Positions 11,423 through 23,399 of a stretch of 64,000 nucleotides of DNA are shown piece after piece (the first letter of the stretch is position 1; every line of letters begins with the position of its first letter). Below the pieces are notes generated by a model. The model was not told where the DNA came from. It did not search any database and saw nothing but the letters and a program-made list of their open reading frames with translations. The stretch spans positions 1-64,000 of the forward strand of contig JBAJFG010000531.1 of assembly GCA_037903475.1 (NCBI GenBank), read 5' to 3'. The stretch is from Ancylostoma caninum (lineage: Eukaryota; Nematoda; Chromadorea; Rhabditida; Ancylostomatidae). Made by a program: the position numbers and the translations under genes.

Positions 11423-12520
11423 GCTGGTAGTAATGACGAAACGGGTCCACTGAAGAGTGAGACGTGCGCCGACCCCAAAGATTGCGATCAGGCTCACTTA
11501 TGTCTGGGGTACCAGAGTCTGTAGAAACGTTAGGCGACGTTAGGCGACGGATCCGCATAAGTGTGAAATGTACACTGGTTTAAAAAAGTGGGTACATTGT
11601 CACAAGAAGGGTGAATTGGAGAAAGAGTGGATGCTTGCTGCGATGGTGGATCATCCGACATCCCACAAATGCTCCTCCGTTATCCCGCATATAGATGACA
11701 ATCCCATATTGAGACCATAGCTGAAATAGCAATCTAGTCCATGGCGTGGTTAAATCACTAATTTCTCACCTACCTAGAAGGTTCAACAGCACGTAGATGA
11801 GCAAGAAGCTCTACATCCCTTCTATTTCTTCAGTGGTATAGAGTTCTTCCTTTTCTGAACATTTCAATTTCCAGCTTCTTCGAAATCGGATATCTAATTC
11901 TTCATTCGATCAAAACACTAATCAGTATGTCTAGCTAGAGAAAAATCAACGTTCAGGGGCTAATTTCAGTTGTCAATAAACTTTCACAAATCCATAGTGA
12001 ACTCACAGACACAGTAAAGTACTGTTTACAATGATCTATACTACCCCTACGTCTATATCCGTGGCTCCCTAAGTGGGGAAGAAAAGAACAAATAGAAGGT
12101 TTACATTTTTTTGATTTTTGGGCAAATTTTTACTGGGGAACTCTCTTTCGAGGAGTGACACATACATTTACTGCAGTAGTTTCAAACACCGTCTGCTTCA
12201 CTGCTCTTCCATCCAAGCCTTTTTTTCGCTTTGTTCCCCATCGTTTCATATTTGCGCTGTATCCCCGTTGATCTACAATTTTATCAGCGTTATGTGCTTT
12301 GCAAAGGCAGCGCTGGGGTCGAGTCTTAGAGCTGTGCAAGTTTGCGCCCAATATCTTTAGGATCCCGTCTCGCGTCTCCGGAGTAGAAAAGGAGTGAGGA
12401 AAGGGTGGGGGAGGTGGTCGCATCAGAGGTTCCAGGCATAGCTTAGGAGTGGGGATTGAACTTTCGTGTATCAGTCTGAAATTTTACAAACCCTACACAC
12501 TATGTACATATTCCTCACAG

Positions 12521-12641
12521 GTTTTTCCGGGCCAGAAAATCCTCGTGCCCCTTCCACCTTGTGATGATGTATTCGACGGCGACCTACAACCTGCATCCGT
12601 CAACCGTTGTGCCAATCAAGCGGCTGGTAGTGAAAATGCTG
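12521..12641 (+). CDS. lmd-3: Exon 2, end of LysM and linker
   Basis: It follows TTCCTCACAG and starts VFPGQKILVPLPP, which completes the LysM fold: the V-x-P-G-Q-x-L-x-V-P ending is characteristic. It then runs into a polar linker with DDVFDGDLQPASV. It ends before GTTAGT in phase 1, leaving one G to complete the next codon. Joining with exon 1 in phase 0 gives a continuous LysM of about 48 residues, which is the main evidence that the two exons belong together across a 4.3-kb intron. Confidence 0.88.
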
Positions 12642-12772
12642 GTTAGTTCCCTGAGCTTGGATGATTGGACACTATCAGAAAATCTCTCATATTGTAATTT
12701 GTATGTGATCCTTCCTTCCTTTGTCGGTTTTGTTGCGCTCATGTTTGTCATTGTTTTTGTTCACTTCTTTAG

Positions 12773-12915
12773 CTGATGGTATTCGAAAAGGACCTGGAGG
12801 TGCTGTACCTGCTGCACATCAACGACCCGGTCATCTGATAAAGACGAGAAGTGCTCCTCTTTCTGGCACCGAAGAAACAGATTCAGATTGTTTGCAACGT
12901 TTTTTGAAGATTAAG
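12773..12915 (+). CDS. lmd-3: Exon 3, linker leading into the conserved post-LysM region
   Basis: It follows TTCTTTAG after a 131-base intron. The split codon G+CT gives alanine, then DGIRKGPGGAV, a polar segment with KTRSAPLSGTEETDSD, and finally CLQRFLKIK before GTGATC in phase 0. F-L-K-I-K is the start of the OXR1-type block that follows LysM and continues directly in exon 4 as VKQVTE. The basic/serine-rich stretch is a plausible phosphorylation region, but this is inference. Confidence 0.85.
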
Positions 12916-15784
12916 GTGATCTTTCTGCTTTACTGTTCCGATTACATTGCATTTTTGCATTTTTTGGGTGTTCCCCGTTAGAGATGACCCCTCGGATGTT
13001 TAGCTGAGCTTTTCGGTCTCTGATCGGATTTTTATCGCCGTGGTGCTGTTCTGCTCTAGCCTAGCCTAATTATGGTCACACCACATAACTCTACCATGTG
13101 AAAATAATTTTAAGAAAAAATTGAATAATGTGACATACTCACAAAAACTCCTCCAAAAACTTGGCGATTCTATTGAAACGTGGCTTGGTGACTACTGGCA
13201 AACTCCGAAGTAAACATCGCTGCTCACGACGCAACTCTAGGAAATGGACGGTAGTTTTGCTTGTATGACAAGTGGAAGACCGAATCTCATCTGACTCACA
13301 AGACTTGTCTAACACTGACTAGATCTTTGGAGCTTGGATGAAAGTGGGTGGATCGAGGAGGGCAAAGAAATCCTTCAAATATCGGATTTCAATCCGAATA
13401 ACACCACTTGGATACTGCCACCGTGCAACATCATGCATCCGGCCCACAAGGCTTTAAATACGCAGAACTCTGATTTCGGCCATGTTCCTGCGCTGAGCTT
13501 TACTGTCTGACGCCCAAAGCTGGAACATTAGTTTTTTTGTAATAAAACAGTGGACCAGAAACGAATTATGTGAGGCATTCCGAGGCAAAACGAATGATCA
13601 ATGAGCAGCTCCACCGAGCTTCATTCATAGGTGGAGAAGTGGTGAGCACCGGTCTTCGAAAGTGCAGCTTGTTCGTGAAGATCGGAGGTCTAAAAGTGGA
13701 GGTTGTCAATCAGTCGACCGGGGTGAGAGGGGGGGGGGGGGATTCTGAAGTCCGCCGCCGGACCAGCTGACGGAAGAAGGGATATGCCTGACTAGGAAAC
13801 GGGAGATCTGAAGTTTGTCTGATCAGTTTACGGCTGAACCGACGTTTTCAGATGTTGCTTGAACATTTTACGGATCAACATCCTGATCGGCTCAATTTAT
13901 TCGTGTTGCCTGATCAGATTCCCGGATTCGCTGTTTCCTGAGCAGGAGATGGGTGTCGCCTGCAGCCTGGCCAGGAAACGGACGTTGCCTGACCAGGTTA
14001 CGGGTATCGCTTGTTGCCTGACCAGATTACGGATGTTGCTAGGGAATTTTTATGGCCGGACCCACATTGTTCTACAGTGCGAAGACATTCAGAGCTGAAG
14101 CTTATGTCAGATGGATGTGTACTTAACGTCTTCTCGTAAAGTCAAAAACTGCGCAATTTTTAGGTCAAAAAAATTTATTCCATGCTAGCATACGAGTAGC
14201 AACCTGCCGCATGTACGCAGCAACAGTGAAGAGGAGACTCGCGGTGGGAGCTGTGATTCGCTTTGAGGCAAAGAGGGCTGTGTCATGAAGTGGCTTATGC
14301 ACAGAAGGCTGGGAGCGGCTCGTCCACGGAGATTTTGTTGGCAGTGCTCCATAGGACTTCGTGGGAGCTCACTATTTGAGGGACCATGTCATCTTAATTT
14401 TGTGGTCAAGTCCAGGGTGTTGATTGACCAATTTACAGCTCTTGCGTGTCTGGCCTAAAGGTAAGCACGTCTGCTAGCCAGGCAACGAAACCCGTAAAAT
14501 GATCAGTATTCTCCAAACCAAGACCGCAGATTCATCCATTTCCAAGAGAGATGGTTTCGAGCGTGAATGCAGCAGCGCAGATGAGGAGAAATCCTATGGA
14601 AAAGTGCACTAAATTACAGCCGCGATATAGAATAAGCTCGAAGAATTTGCGTCGAACATTCGGAACTTCTTTTATTTTCTGCACGGGATTTCTCAGGACC
14701 CAGAAGAGCAGTGAGGACGCTCGCGTACTGTAATATACAAAAGAAAGAGTTCTATGCAAACATATCGAAAATTGATCTGTGATGGAAAAATGCATTGCAC
14801 AATTTCACCGAGAACATTGGAGATTTCTTCAGTTTTGCACACAGCATTTTTGAAGATCCAGAAGAGGTGAGCCGAAACCAGGTTGTGGCATGTTCTCAGA
14901 GATTCTAGGACGGCGAACACAGGCCGTACACTTCTCGATAGCAGTCAACCGCGCGGTGAAACATATTATGCCGCCCCACCACCGAGTTGCGTTGGGCCCG
15001 GGAGTTTTTGTGCTTCGGGGGCGATGAACTGGTTTGCATGTCTCAAACCTAAAATGGTAGCGTAGACTTGGTTAAGTAGATGCTTACCCAAGCTCATCCA
15101 AAAATAGTTCCTGTGGCGGACTTCCAGATCCGCGCCGCACCCACACGCATCTCGTCTGATCGATTGCGGCACTTTGCCACGGTTCTACCCGGGCCTCAGC
15201 CGGCCTGAGTCTCGCAGGGCTCGCCTTGTCTTCGCCGGAGCGGAGGCACGACTAAACTCTCATATTCAACCACCGGTTTATATGCACCTCCCAGTTTGCT
15301 TGTCGCCACGTAATAACGAACAGGTAGAAAGCAGGATATCAGGGGCAGAAAGCAGGTTGAACGGCACCACAGTTAATCGGGCAGCAGCTAGCCCCTTCAA
15401 CACAGCCGAGACAGGTGTGACGCTTAGAGTAGATGAGACAGAGTAGTATGTGAATGCGTGCGAAACTTATAGCGTCTGAAAAAAAACGGAAAGTAGAGTT
15501 TAAAATTTTGTATTTTTTCCTACTCTTGAGACGATTTTTCAAGAAAACTGGGGTGCACTTCATGGATTTGACATGCTTGATAATGAGAGAAAACATTCTA
15601 GTTAGAAAATATGTAGATGTGGCAGATCCCCTACATAGCTCACCGTTGGCATGGAAAAAATCCAGAAAATTAAGTGCATGATGTGGTTGGGTCCGCGCCG
15701 CGGCCTGTTTCGCGCGCGATATTGATCTTTTCTCAAATGCGACGTCGTGGAGGAAGGTTCTCCCTACTGAACCGTATATCACTC

Positions 15785-16715
15785 TTCTAGATTTGTTCGC
15801 TCCTTCACCCCGCCTTTTTTTTCCAAACTTTCCCATTTTCAAAATTTCAATCGATTCTTTCAGGTATGGTTGAAATCGTTCAAATGCGGCTTTGTCTGCG
15901 TAATCAGGGTGCGTAGTCAGGGATGATGTGTCGACTACATAGTATAGGATTCAGAGCAGGAATTTGCGTGAGAAGCTCTGCCGGCCGTTATGTTAAAGGC
16001 AGTGTGTCATCTCGTTTCGTGAGCTGAAAATACCAGCAGACTCTAGACCTCCTCGTCATGCTAATTCCAAAGATATACGTCAAAGCTCATAAAAATGACG
16101 AAAACCCCGTTTTCGGAAGGTCCGAAAGTGCAGTCCACGGACCACCTGGGCGGAGCGGTCCGTGAATGTGCTGGCTGCCCGCCACGTCTGCAGTGTTGGC
16201 CAACACGTCTAGACATGTCTGATCGATGAGATGAACGGCTTCACGCGTCCACTCGGCTCGACAAACTGTTACAAATCCCGTCCCGAAAAACGTTCAAAAG
16301 TAGGGTTTAAAGACCTCTTTGTAACATTTTAGGTATACCGTTGGATTCAGAGTGTCGAGGAGATTCAGAATCCGGTAAAAGCTCAAACACGAAAACGAGG
16401 TGACACAATGCCTTTAACACGCTACGTGCTTACCCATCTTGGCGAAATAGTGCGCCGGAGGTGGAGACGAAGAGACAGCAGGTGAGTACGCCTGTCGTAG
16501 CGTACTCACCTAACGGGCGGCAGAGCTCACGCAAATGTCAGCTTCGAGTCCTATCCTAGTCTGCGTGGCATCTACCCTGATTACGCAGACTACGTCACTT
16601 TTGAAAAAAAAAACGATTTCGACCAAGCCTGAAAAAAAATCGATTGAAGGTTCAAAATTCCGGATATTTCGGAAAAGCAATGGCGGGGTGGAGGAGCGAC
16701 CACATATAGGAATGT
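15785..16715. repeat. Inverted-repeat element, about 930 bp, enclosing a TTAA MITE
   Basis: The outer arms match inverted. The left has TTCGCTCCTTCACCCCGCC, TTTCAATCGATT and GTCTGCGTAATCAGGGT. The right has GGCGGGGTGGAGGAGCGAC, AATCGATTGAAGG and ACCCTGATTACGCAGAC. The interior contains a separate TTAA-flanked MITE at 15993-16417. The outer boundaries are approximate because similarity fades. Probably an older foldback element hit by a younger insertion. Confidence 0.6.
15993..16417. mobile_element. TTAA-flanked MITE, 425 bp (family V)
   Basis: TTAA at both edges (15993-15996 and 16414-16417). The left end AAGGCAGTGTGTCATCTCG is mirrored by CGAGGTGACACAATGCCTT. Non-coding and nested inside a larger inverted-repeat element. 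Confidence 0.75.
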
Positions 16716-18239
16716 TTTTCCTTTTTCTACACCTGAGGGGAGTAAGCGGCTTCGCTTCACCTGCTTTCAAAGCGCTTGCAACTCTACCACAGTCGCGAAA
16801 ACATGCAAAAGTTTGTCCTTACTACACTAACTACACTTTAGTTACTGTTCCTAGTGTGCTTTTGTAGAATTGTCAATTCTTCATAAACAAGTTTTTTTTT
16901 TGTTGCAAAGTTGATGATTACCCATCATGCATAGGGATAACCAGCAGGTTTGGGGGAGTTGAGCAAACTTTCCACCCTCTTCACTATCTATCGGATGATC
17001 AGATCGTCTATCCAGAGCTTCCGACCATCTGAAAAGTGTAGAATCCGATGTTTTTGAGAATAGAGGCTTTGCTGTTAGAATCAATTCAGAACGAGGGTAA
17101 AAGGGCCAAAAAACGGAGGATCCAAATTTTTACGTGGGCTACGCTTTTGAAGACGACAACCGCTCATATCTTTATTTTTAAGATTTTGCTGATATTCGGG
17201 GTTTTCAGGGACCTACAGGTAATCTTCAATGGTGAAATAGTGCGAAACTCACAAGAAATCGAGAAACTGTTTCCATTCTTTGTAGTCGCGCTCCCCTTGA
17301 TATTCATGGCTCCCGTCACACTGAAATCATACGCGCTTGTTCAAATGACCAGGCTTGCGTATGCTGGCGTTTCATCGCTTGCGAACACATGCAAGGCATG
17401 TATGTATTGCAATTCGAATTTGTTCGCGTTTTTTCTACTATTCCTTGTGATTTAGGCGGTTTAGACTTTAGACGATTTTCTTAACTCATTGATCAGCTCG
17501 ATCAAGATTCGAAGGTACCATCAAAATTTGGTATAAGAGTTATCGTTCCATTTCTCCGTCTATCTCCAAAAGCCTAACCCTTATCCGTCACAACGACCAC
17601 GTAGTCACACCCCTGTCTCATTTTTTCCAATAATACCGACCAATTTTTGTTATCGGCTCGACGCTTGACCGTGATGCTAGGTACTTTCACTTTTTGTCAT
17701 ATGCACGGAGCCCAGCTTGCCTCAGCGGGCACCTTCATTGGCATTAAACTGAATTCGTGTTTGCGGTTGGAATTCTTTTTCCTTGAAACAGAAAACACGA
17801 GGAAACAGGAGGGGAGCGAGGGGGTCGTGGAGGGGTGGGGGTCGAAGGAGGGAATAGGGGAGGGGGGGGGGAGTCGTATTGAGGGTCAGTTTTTCCCATC
17901 GTCATGCTTGACCCTGTTCGTGAATCAAATACACAAACGAGTTGGACGGAAATTTCTACTGCACTTCTTAGGCGATTGCTTATGACATCAAGAGGGACAT
18001 GTAAAGGGGAGGAACTGCATACATCAAAATAAGCAGAAAAATCCCCACCAGGTGTTGTAGCGCTTCGTTTAAACGAGCTGTCAAGTCCAAGATATGTGTA
18101 GCATCGATCAATATGATTACTACACATTATCTTATTAATGGTAAGTGTTCAATTAGAACTCGTATTTTATCTGAATTGTGTATCCATAGCATTGCAAATA
18201 ATATGCAGTCAATCAATCAATCAGTGTAGATCCGTTTAA

Positions 18240-18380
18240 CATTGGACATGCTAAGAGTTGACCTATGAAGTTTGAGAGCTATGTAGTTTCGCAGAAATCA
18301 CTGTCATCCGCGAAGCTGGGAGCTCCTCCTGTGCATGACAGTGATTATCTTCAGTTTATATGTCCCGAAGGTAACGTGGC
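18240..18380 (+). repeat. Fragment of the interspersed repeat also at 26.6 and 42.4 kb
   Basis: It shares AAGAGTTGACCT, TTTCGCAGAAATCACTGTCA and GGTAACGTGGCA with the 3' parts of 26563-27293 and 42357-43142. Only the 3' portion is present. Confidence 0.55.
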
Positions 18381-18463
18381 AAATGGGTTTTGTTTTGTTT
18401 CCTGCAGTGGTAAATGAGAAAATCGTTGTTTCCGCTTATCTGTTAGTTGTAAGTCATATTCAG

Positions 18464-18600
18464 GTTAAACAAGTGACGGAGTCTGATGGAACTGTGTCTG
18501 GCACGTTACTAGTCACTCCCAACTGTCTCATGTTCGATCCAGATGTTACTCATCCGCTAGTGAAAGAAAACGGACAAGATTTGTACGGAATGGTTGCGAA
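18464..18600 (+). CDS. lmd-3: Exon 4, conserved OXR1-type region
   Basis: It follows ATATTCAG and ends before GTATGT in phase 2. The peptide contains VKQVTESDGTVSGTLLVTPN, then CLMFDPDVTHPLV and DLYGMVA. OXR1/NCOA7 proteins carry the same pattern after LysM (GxVxGxLLVTPNxxMFDP, DPLV, YG). This is the best family evidence in the window. The fold of this block has been likened to GRAM/PH-type domains; I treat that as family knowledge, not as something seen here. Confidence 0.92.
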
Positions 18601-19025
18601 GTATGTATTATATTTTTCTTCCATATTTTCGCATCAATTTTTTTTTCAACTTCTACGAGTATTGCTTAACACATTCGCGACAATGTGTCCAACCGGTTGA
18701 CACGGATGGTGCGACAACTCGGACTGCGTGCACAACCGGTTGAGCACAAACTTGTGCTTAAGGGAGTGCCATGTACCACGTGGCACACCATGCTGAAAGT
18801 GTGAGGTTGCGAATGTTTTCAAGCTCTCCACTTCCATTTTCTTCGTTTTGTTCCTTAACACTCATACAGGGTGCGCCATATGTTCTTGCACACTACATTT
18901 AGTACCATAACAAGAGCGGAATTCAATGTTATGGCATGACCTCTATGGCCACACTAAGCCAACTCAATAGCGACTTAAATAACCTATAAAATCGGGAGTT
19001 TGTCAGCATCTGCTTTTGTAACAGT

Positions 19026-19515
19026 TTAAAGGCAGCATTCACGGAAATTTTCACTTCTGAAATGAGTCGCTTACCATGTCGCCGGCCGCTGAACAATCGC
19101 AACAGTAAGTTGAACACCTTGAATGGTGTTCAACTTACTGTTGCGATTGTTCAGCGGCCGGCTACATGGTAAGCGACTCATTCCGGCCACACCTACCTGC
19201 GAAGATACTGCCGTGACACATCTGCCGCTCTGGACATTAGGGTTCCGTCGCGCCAGCTAGCGCAGTTGACAGGGTGTGCACATGTGGTTCAGCAGGGGCT
19301 TGTTTATGAAATTCGTACCATAGGCAGTGTTCCGTGGTGGGGCCCATCACGGAACACTCGTCTCCCCGTGGGCACACATGGAATACCGCCATCATTTTCT
19401 GTGTTTTTGGCATGTTTCACGCTACTTCATGGTTTTCAATGAGTTCATCGTCCCTAAAAACCTCGATGTACTGCGAAATCTTCAGCCCCAAAATTTCCGT
19501 GAGTGCTGCCTTTAA
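19026..19515. mobile_element. TTAA-flanked MITE, 490 bp (family III)
   Basis: TTAA at 19026-19029 and 19512-19515. The ends read AAGGCAGCATTCACGGAAAT and ATTTCCGTGAGTGCTGCCTT. It contains an inner near-perfect hairpin at about 19070-19180 (AACAGTAAGTTGAACACC mirrored by GGTGTTCAACTTACTGTT), absent from the sibling copy at 4717-5124. This looks like a local inverted duplication. Confidence 0.8.
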
Positions 19516-21054
19516 AGTCGAGTAGGAGGCGCACCCATTGCGGCACGGTGGTATTCCTTGCATGAATCCTTCCAAAGCTTTTCCTCAGCTTTCTGGTACG
19601 AGCTCAAACACTTATATGATGTAGCCCTTGATTTGCTCTTTAACATCGCTAGCATCCATCGGATTCAGATTAGTGCCGCATGAGAATTAGATCTCACAAG
19701 GGAAGTGCACGAGCTTAAGCACCGCATTCGAGATGATACCTATATGGTTCAAGAGCTTGTCCAAAATGATGTTCAATTATGTACTTGAAATTTGCTACGT
19801 GGTCAATAGAAGCTCAGAAAAAAAGTGCAAAACGGACGCACACTGCAGGATTTGATCTTGCGAGCATGTTCACGACGAGCGAGAAACTTAGTTTGCGCCA
19901 CAACCATTTGCCAGTGCTATCTTGTGCTCCTGCACTCGTAGAGCCATATCGTATGTGCCTGATAAAACCGCGTCTAATTCCTTACTGAGACAATACTCAG
20001 GAAGGATGAAAACAGATTTGAAACGAGCGACGCGAGCTGCACAAGGCAGTTTAAACCAAGCCACAAATCTTTAGTATCCATTGTGTCCTCCCCTTGCTCC
20101 ATGTGGTATTCTGAGATAAACCATTTAGCAGATTTCAGGTATCAGTCGTAAAATCACGTTGGACAGGCTCTACCCATATAGGTCATTCTATGGATTAGCA
20201 GCTTTTCTTCGTGAACTTCCCTTGTCAGCACAGGACTTCCTCCGCGCACCACTCTAGGACACGCAATTATTCCATTAGCAGATTTTGAGTCTTACTGAAA
20301 CGTCCCGTTTGGTCTATGCAATATGAATTTGAAGCAGCAAGGTCTCTTCTCACCTAAAATGATATTCAAATAAGACTGGGCGTGACGTCGATGTTGCGAA
20401 CCACAAAAATCTAAGAAAATTTGCTCTAACCGAGCATCTTTTCAAAAACATGATGAAATTCTTGAAAGAAGAGAGAAAACGGAATTCCGTTCTCACCGCA
20501 GAATTCTCCAGTGCTTTTTACATCTACACCATTTTCTGATGAGAATAGAACAGTCTTGTCCTGAAAAGTGGCTCCAGTTCCAAGATGACATCGTTGCTCA
20601 ATGCTCCGATTGGTGCACCTCCCACCTGACTTTGAGCTAATACAAAAGCATTTGGCGGCATATTCCCGATCTGCTAGGTTATATGAGTTACTATTGAGTT
20701 GATTTAGTGCGGACATAGGGATCATGCCATTGCGTTGAATTCTGCTGCTGTGATGGTACTAAATATGGTGTGAACTTTTGGTGCACCCTGTAGAAAACTC
20801 CATCGAGGTCTGCGCTATTGAATTCGAGGCCACCAAAAGGCCATTGTCTCAAGGGGCTTGCAGACTTTTGCTGCAGCGGCACCGAGTTGTCGCCCGGCGA
20901 CAAAGTACTCCCCCCTACTGCCGCGAATTCGTTGACCTATGCTTAATCATGGGCGACTGTCGCCGCGGCAAAAGTCGGCAAGGTCCTTTACGAAACCCTC
21001 AGCTGAACTACCAGGTAACGTGTGAGCTGGTAAAACGGCGCAGAGAAGCGACAG

Positions 21055-21059
<5 letters not shown>

Positions 21060-21103
<44 letters not shown>
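21060..21103. repeat. GA dinucleotide microsatellite
   Basis: An uninterrupted AG/GA run of roughly 44 bases, about 250 bases before the hAT-ended palindrome. Confidence 0.9.
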
Positions 21104-21107
<4 letters not shown>

Positions 21108-21742
21108 AAGTGATGGCGAAGAATACCCGCACGCAATCGTCGAATTAGCACTTTCGCTTTCGCAAGTCTGCCACTACCAGTGGTGGTGTTTTCCATTTTA
21201 AAAATTTCATTCATGGTCACAACCAAGTTGTGAGCAAATAATCGCCTTTTGCTTTTTTTTAACGAACTCTTCATGTTTTTAGCGAACGATTATGCTTATC
21301 CGAAAACTTTTGCGGCACCGTGTATGAGCATTTATTTGCGAATACCCGTGATGGTTTCCAGTGGCGGACGCAGAAAGTGGGCGGGAGGGGGGGCGTGGGA
21401 AGAAAAGTGGGGTCTCCGCCGTTTTGGGGACCCAGACGGAAAATAAAATTAATAATAACCAGCCTGATCTTCCGGCTAACGCCGGACGATCAGGCTTCTT
21501 TTCGTGCTCGCTTCGCTCGCATATTTTCATTGTCCTCAGATAAGATTAGTGCAGGTGGATGAACAGACACTATCCACAAAGAAGCATTCTTTACCGCGGT
21601 TCATGGAACCATTGACCCACTATGAACAGCTCCTTTCCAACAATTTGTGGTGCCGCATTTCGGTGGAAGTAAATAGTAAAAATTGACCGAGTAAGTGCAA
21701 ACTGGGATTAGACCTGAACACCGGTGCACCCTTATCTCACCG

Positions 21743-22640
21743 TTGGAACCTGCCTCCAAAAGTTCCTCCCGTTTTGGACGCCGGCGCACACTTGTCACGC
21801 CGTTGGACCCGACTCCAGGCGTTTTCCCACTTTCGGAAACCGGCGCACCCTTATCACGCCGTTGGACCCAACTCCACGCGTTCTCCCACTTTTAGACGCC
21901 GGCGCACCCTTATCACGCCGTTGGACCCAACTCTACGCGTTTCCCCACTTTTAGACGCCGGCGCGCACCCTTATCACGCCGTTGGTCCCGACTCCAGGCG
22001 ATTCTCCACTTTTGGACGCCGGCGCAGCCCTTATCACGCCGTTGGACCCGACTCTAGGCGTTTCCCCACTTTCGGACGCCGGCGCACCCTTACACACCGT
22101 TGGACCCAACTCTAGGCGTTTCCCCATATTCGGACGCCGGCGCACCCTTATCACACCGTTGGATCCGACTCCAGGCGTTTCCCAAGTTTTGGACGCCGGC
22201 GCACCCTTATCACACCGTTGGACCCGACTCTAGGCGTTTCCCAACTTTTAGACGCCGACGCACCCTTACCACAGCGTTGGACCCGACTCCAGGCGTTTCC
22301 CCACTTTTGGACGCCGGCGCACCCTTATCACACCGTTGGACCCGACTCTAGGCGTTTCCCAACTTTTAGACGCCGGCGCACCCTTATCACGCCGTTGGAC
22401 CCGACTCCAGGCGTTTCCCCGCTTTTGGACGCCGGCGCAGCCTTATCACACCGTTGGATCCGACTCCAGGCATTTCCCCACTTTTGGACGCTGGCGCACC
22501 CTTATCACGCCGTTGGACCCGTCCCCAGGCGTTTCCCCACTTTTGGACGCCGGCGCACCCTTATCATGCCGTTGGACCCTTCCCCAGGCGTTCCCCCACT
22601 TTTGGACGCCGGAGCATCCTTATCACTCCGCCAGCCCACC
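21743..22640 (+). repeat. 59-bp minisatellite array, left arm, about 15 units
   Basis: The consensus unit contains GTTGGACCCGACTCCAGGCG, then TTTCCCCACTTTTGGACGCC, then GGCGCACCCTTATCAC. Because 59 is one less than a multiple of three, each frame steps through all three phases of the unit, and no phase contains a stop. Long ORFs (up to 178 codons) result in every plus frame. I regard these as composition artefacts, not genes. Confidence 0.95.
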
Positions 22641-23399
22641 TCTAACACTATCCTAAGGCGTAACCCTCATCCGTGTCATCCCTCGTTCGCCTGGTTCCTC
22701 CTTTTCGTTATAGAGGTGTCCTACCGTTCTCTTTCCTTTTATACAGTCCTGTAATCAAAAGCCTATCTCATTCATTCCGACCGTGATCAAAACAACTGTT
22801 GGCCATTAACATGTCTGAACGTGACAAAAGTGGCCCGAAACTCCTGTAGATCAAGGTAAAAATCAAAATTTACCACATTTTCATACATAACTCGACGCGC
22901 TGAACACGATGGTACAGATATTTTCCATTTTTGATGGCTGGTTCTCGTGCACACACACACACACACACACATGAACTGCCAATTAATAAGAAGTAAGATA
23001 TTAATTATAATAATAAACAATAAATAAAAAATATATTAAAAATAATCTTACTTCTTATTAATTGGCAGTTCATGTGTGTGTGTGTGTGTGTGCACGAGAA
23101 CCAGCCATCAAAAATGGAAAATATCTGTACCATCGTGTTCAGCGCGTCGAGTTATGTATGAAAATGTGGTAAATTTTGATTTTTACCTTGATCTACAGGA
23201 GTTTCGGGCCACTTTTGTCACGTTCAGACATGTTAATGGCCAACAGTTGTTTTGATCACGGTCGGAATGAATGAGATAGGCTTTTGATTACAGGACTGTA
23301 TAAAAGGAAAGAGAACGGTAGGACACCTCTATAACGAAAAGGAGGAACCAGGCGAACGAGGGATGACACGGATGAGGGTTACGCCTTAGGATAGTGTTA

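Larger units (their letters stand above)
8173..12520 (+). other. lmd-3: Intron 1, 4348 bases
   Basis: GTATGT to CACAG. It contains the inverted pair 8455-9190, an AT-rich low-complexity tract of TTATTA-like words at about 9664-9800, and the TTAA MITE 10952-11422. The remainder (9200-9660, 9800-10950, 11423-12520) shows no gene. Confidence 0.75.
12916..18463 (+). other. lmd-3: Intron 3, 5548 bases
   Basis: GTGATC to ATTCAG. It contains the nested inverted-repeat element 15785-16715 with MITE 15993-16417, and a fragment of the interspersed repeat at 18240-18380. A G homopolymer of ten lies near 13731 and GGGG-rich runs near 17840-17870. No other exon fits the reading frame. Confidence 0.7.

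Noticed and set aside
15339..15842. 167-codon minus-strand frame
   Set aside because: No motif, atypical composition and partial overlap with the arm of an inverted-repeat element.
21743..22640. CRISPR-like array of regular repeats
   Set aside because: The units are contiguous with no unique spacers, and the setting is a eukaryotic intron.
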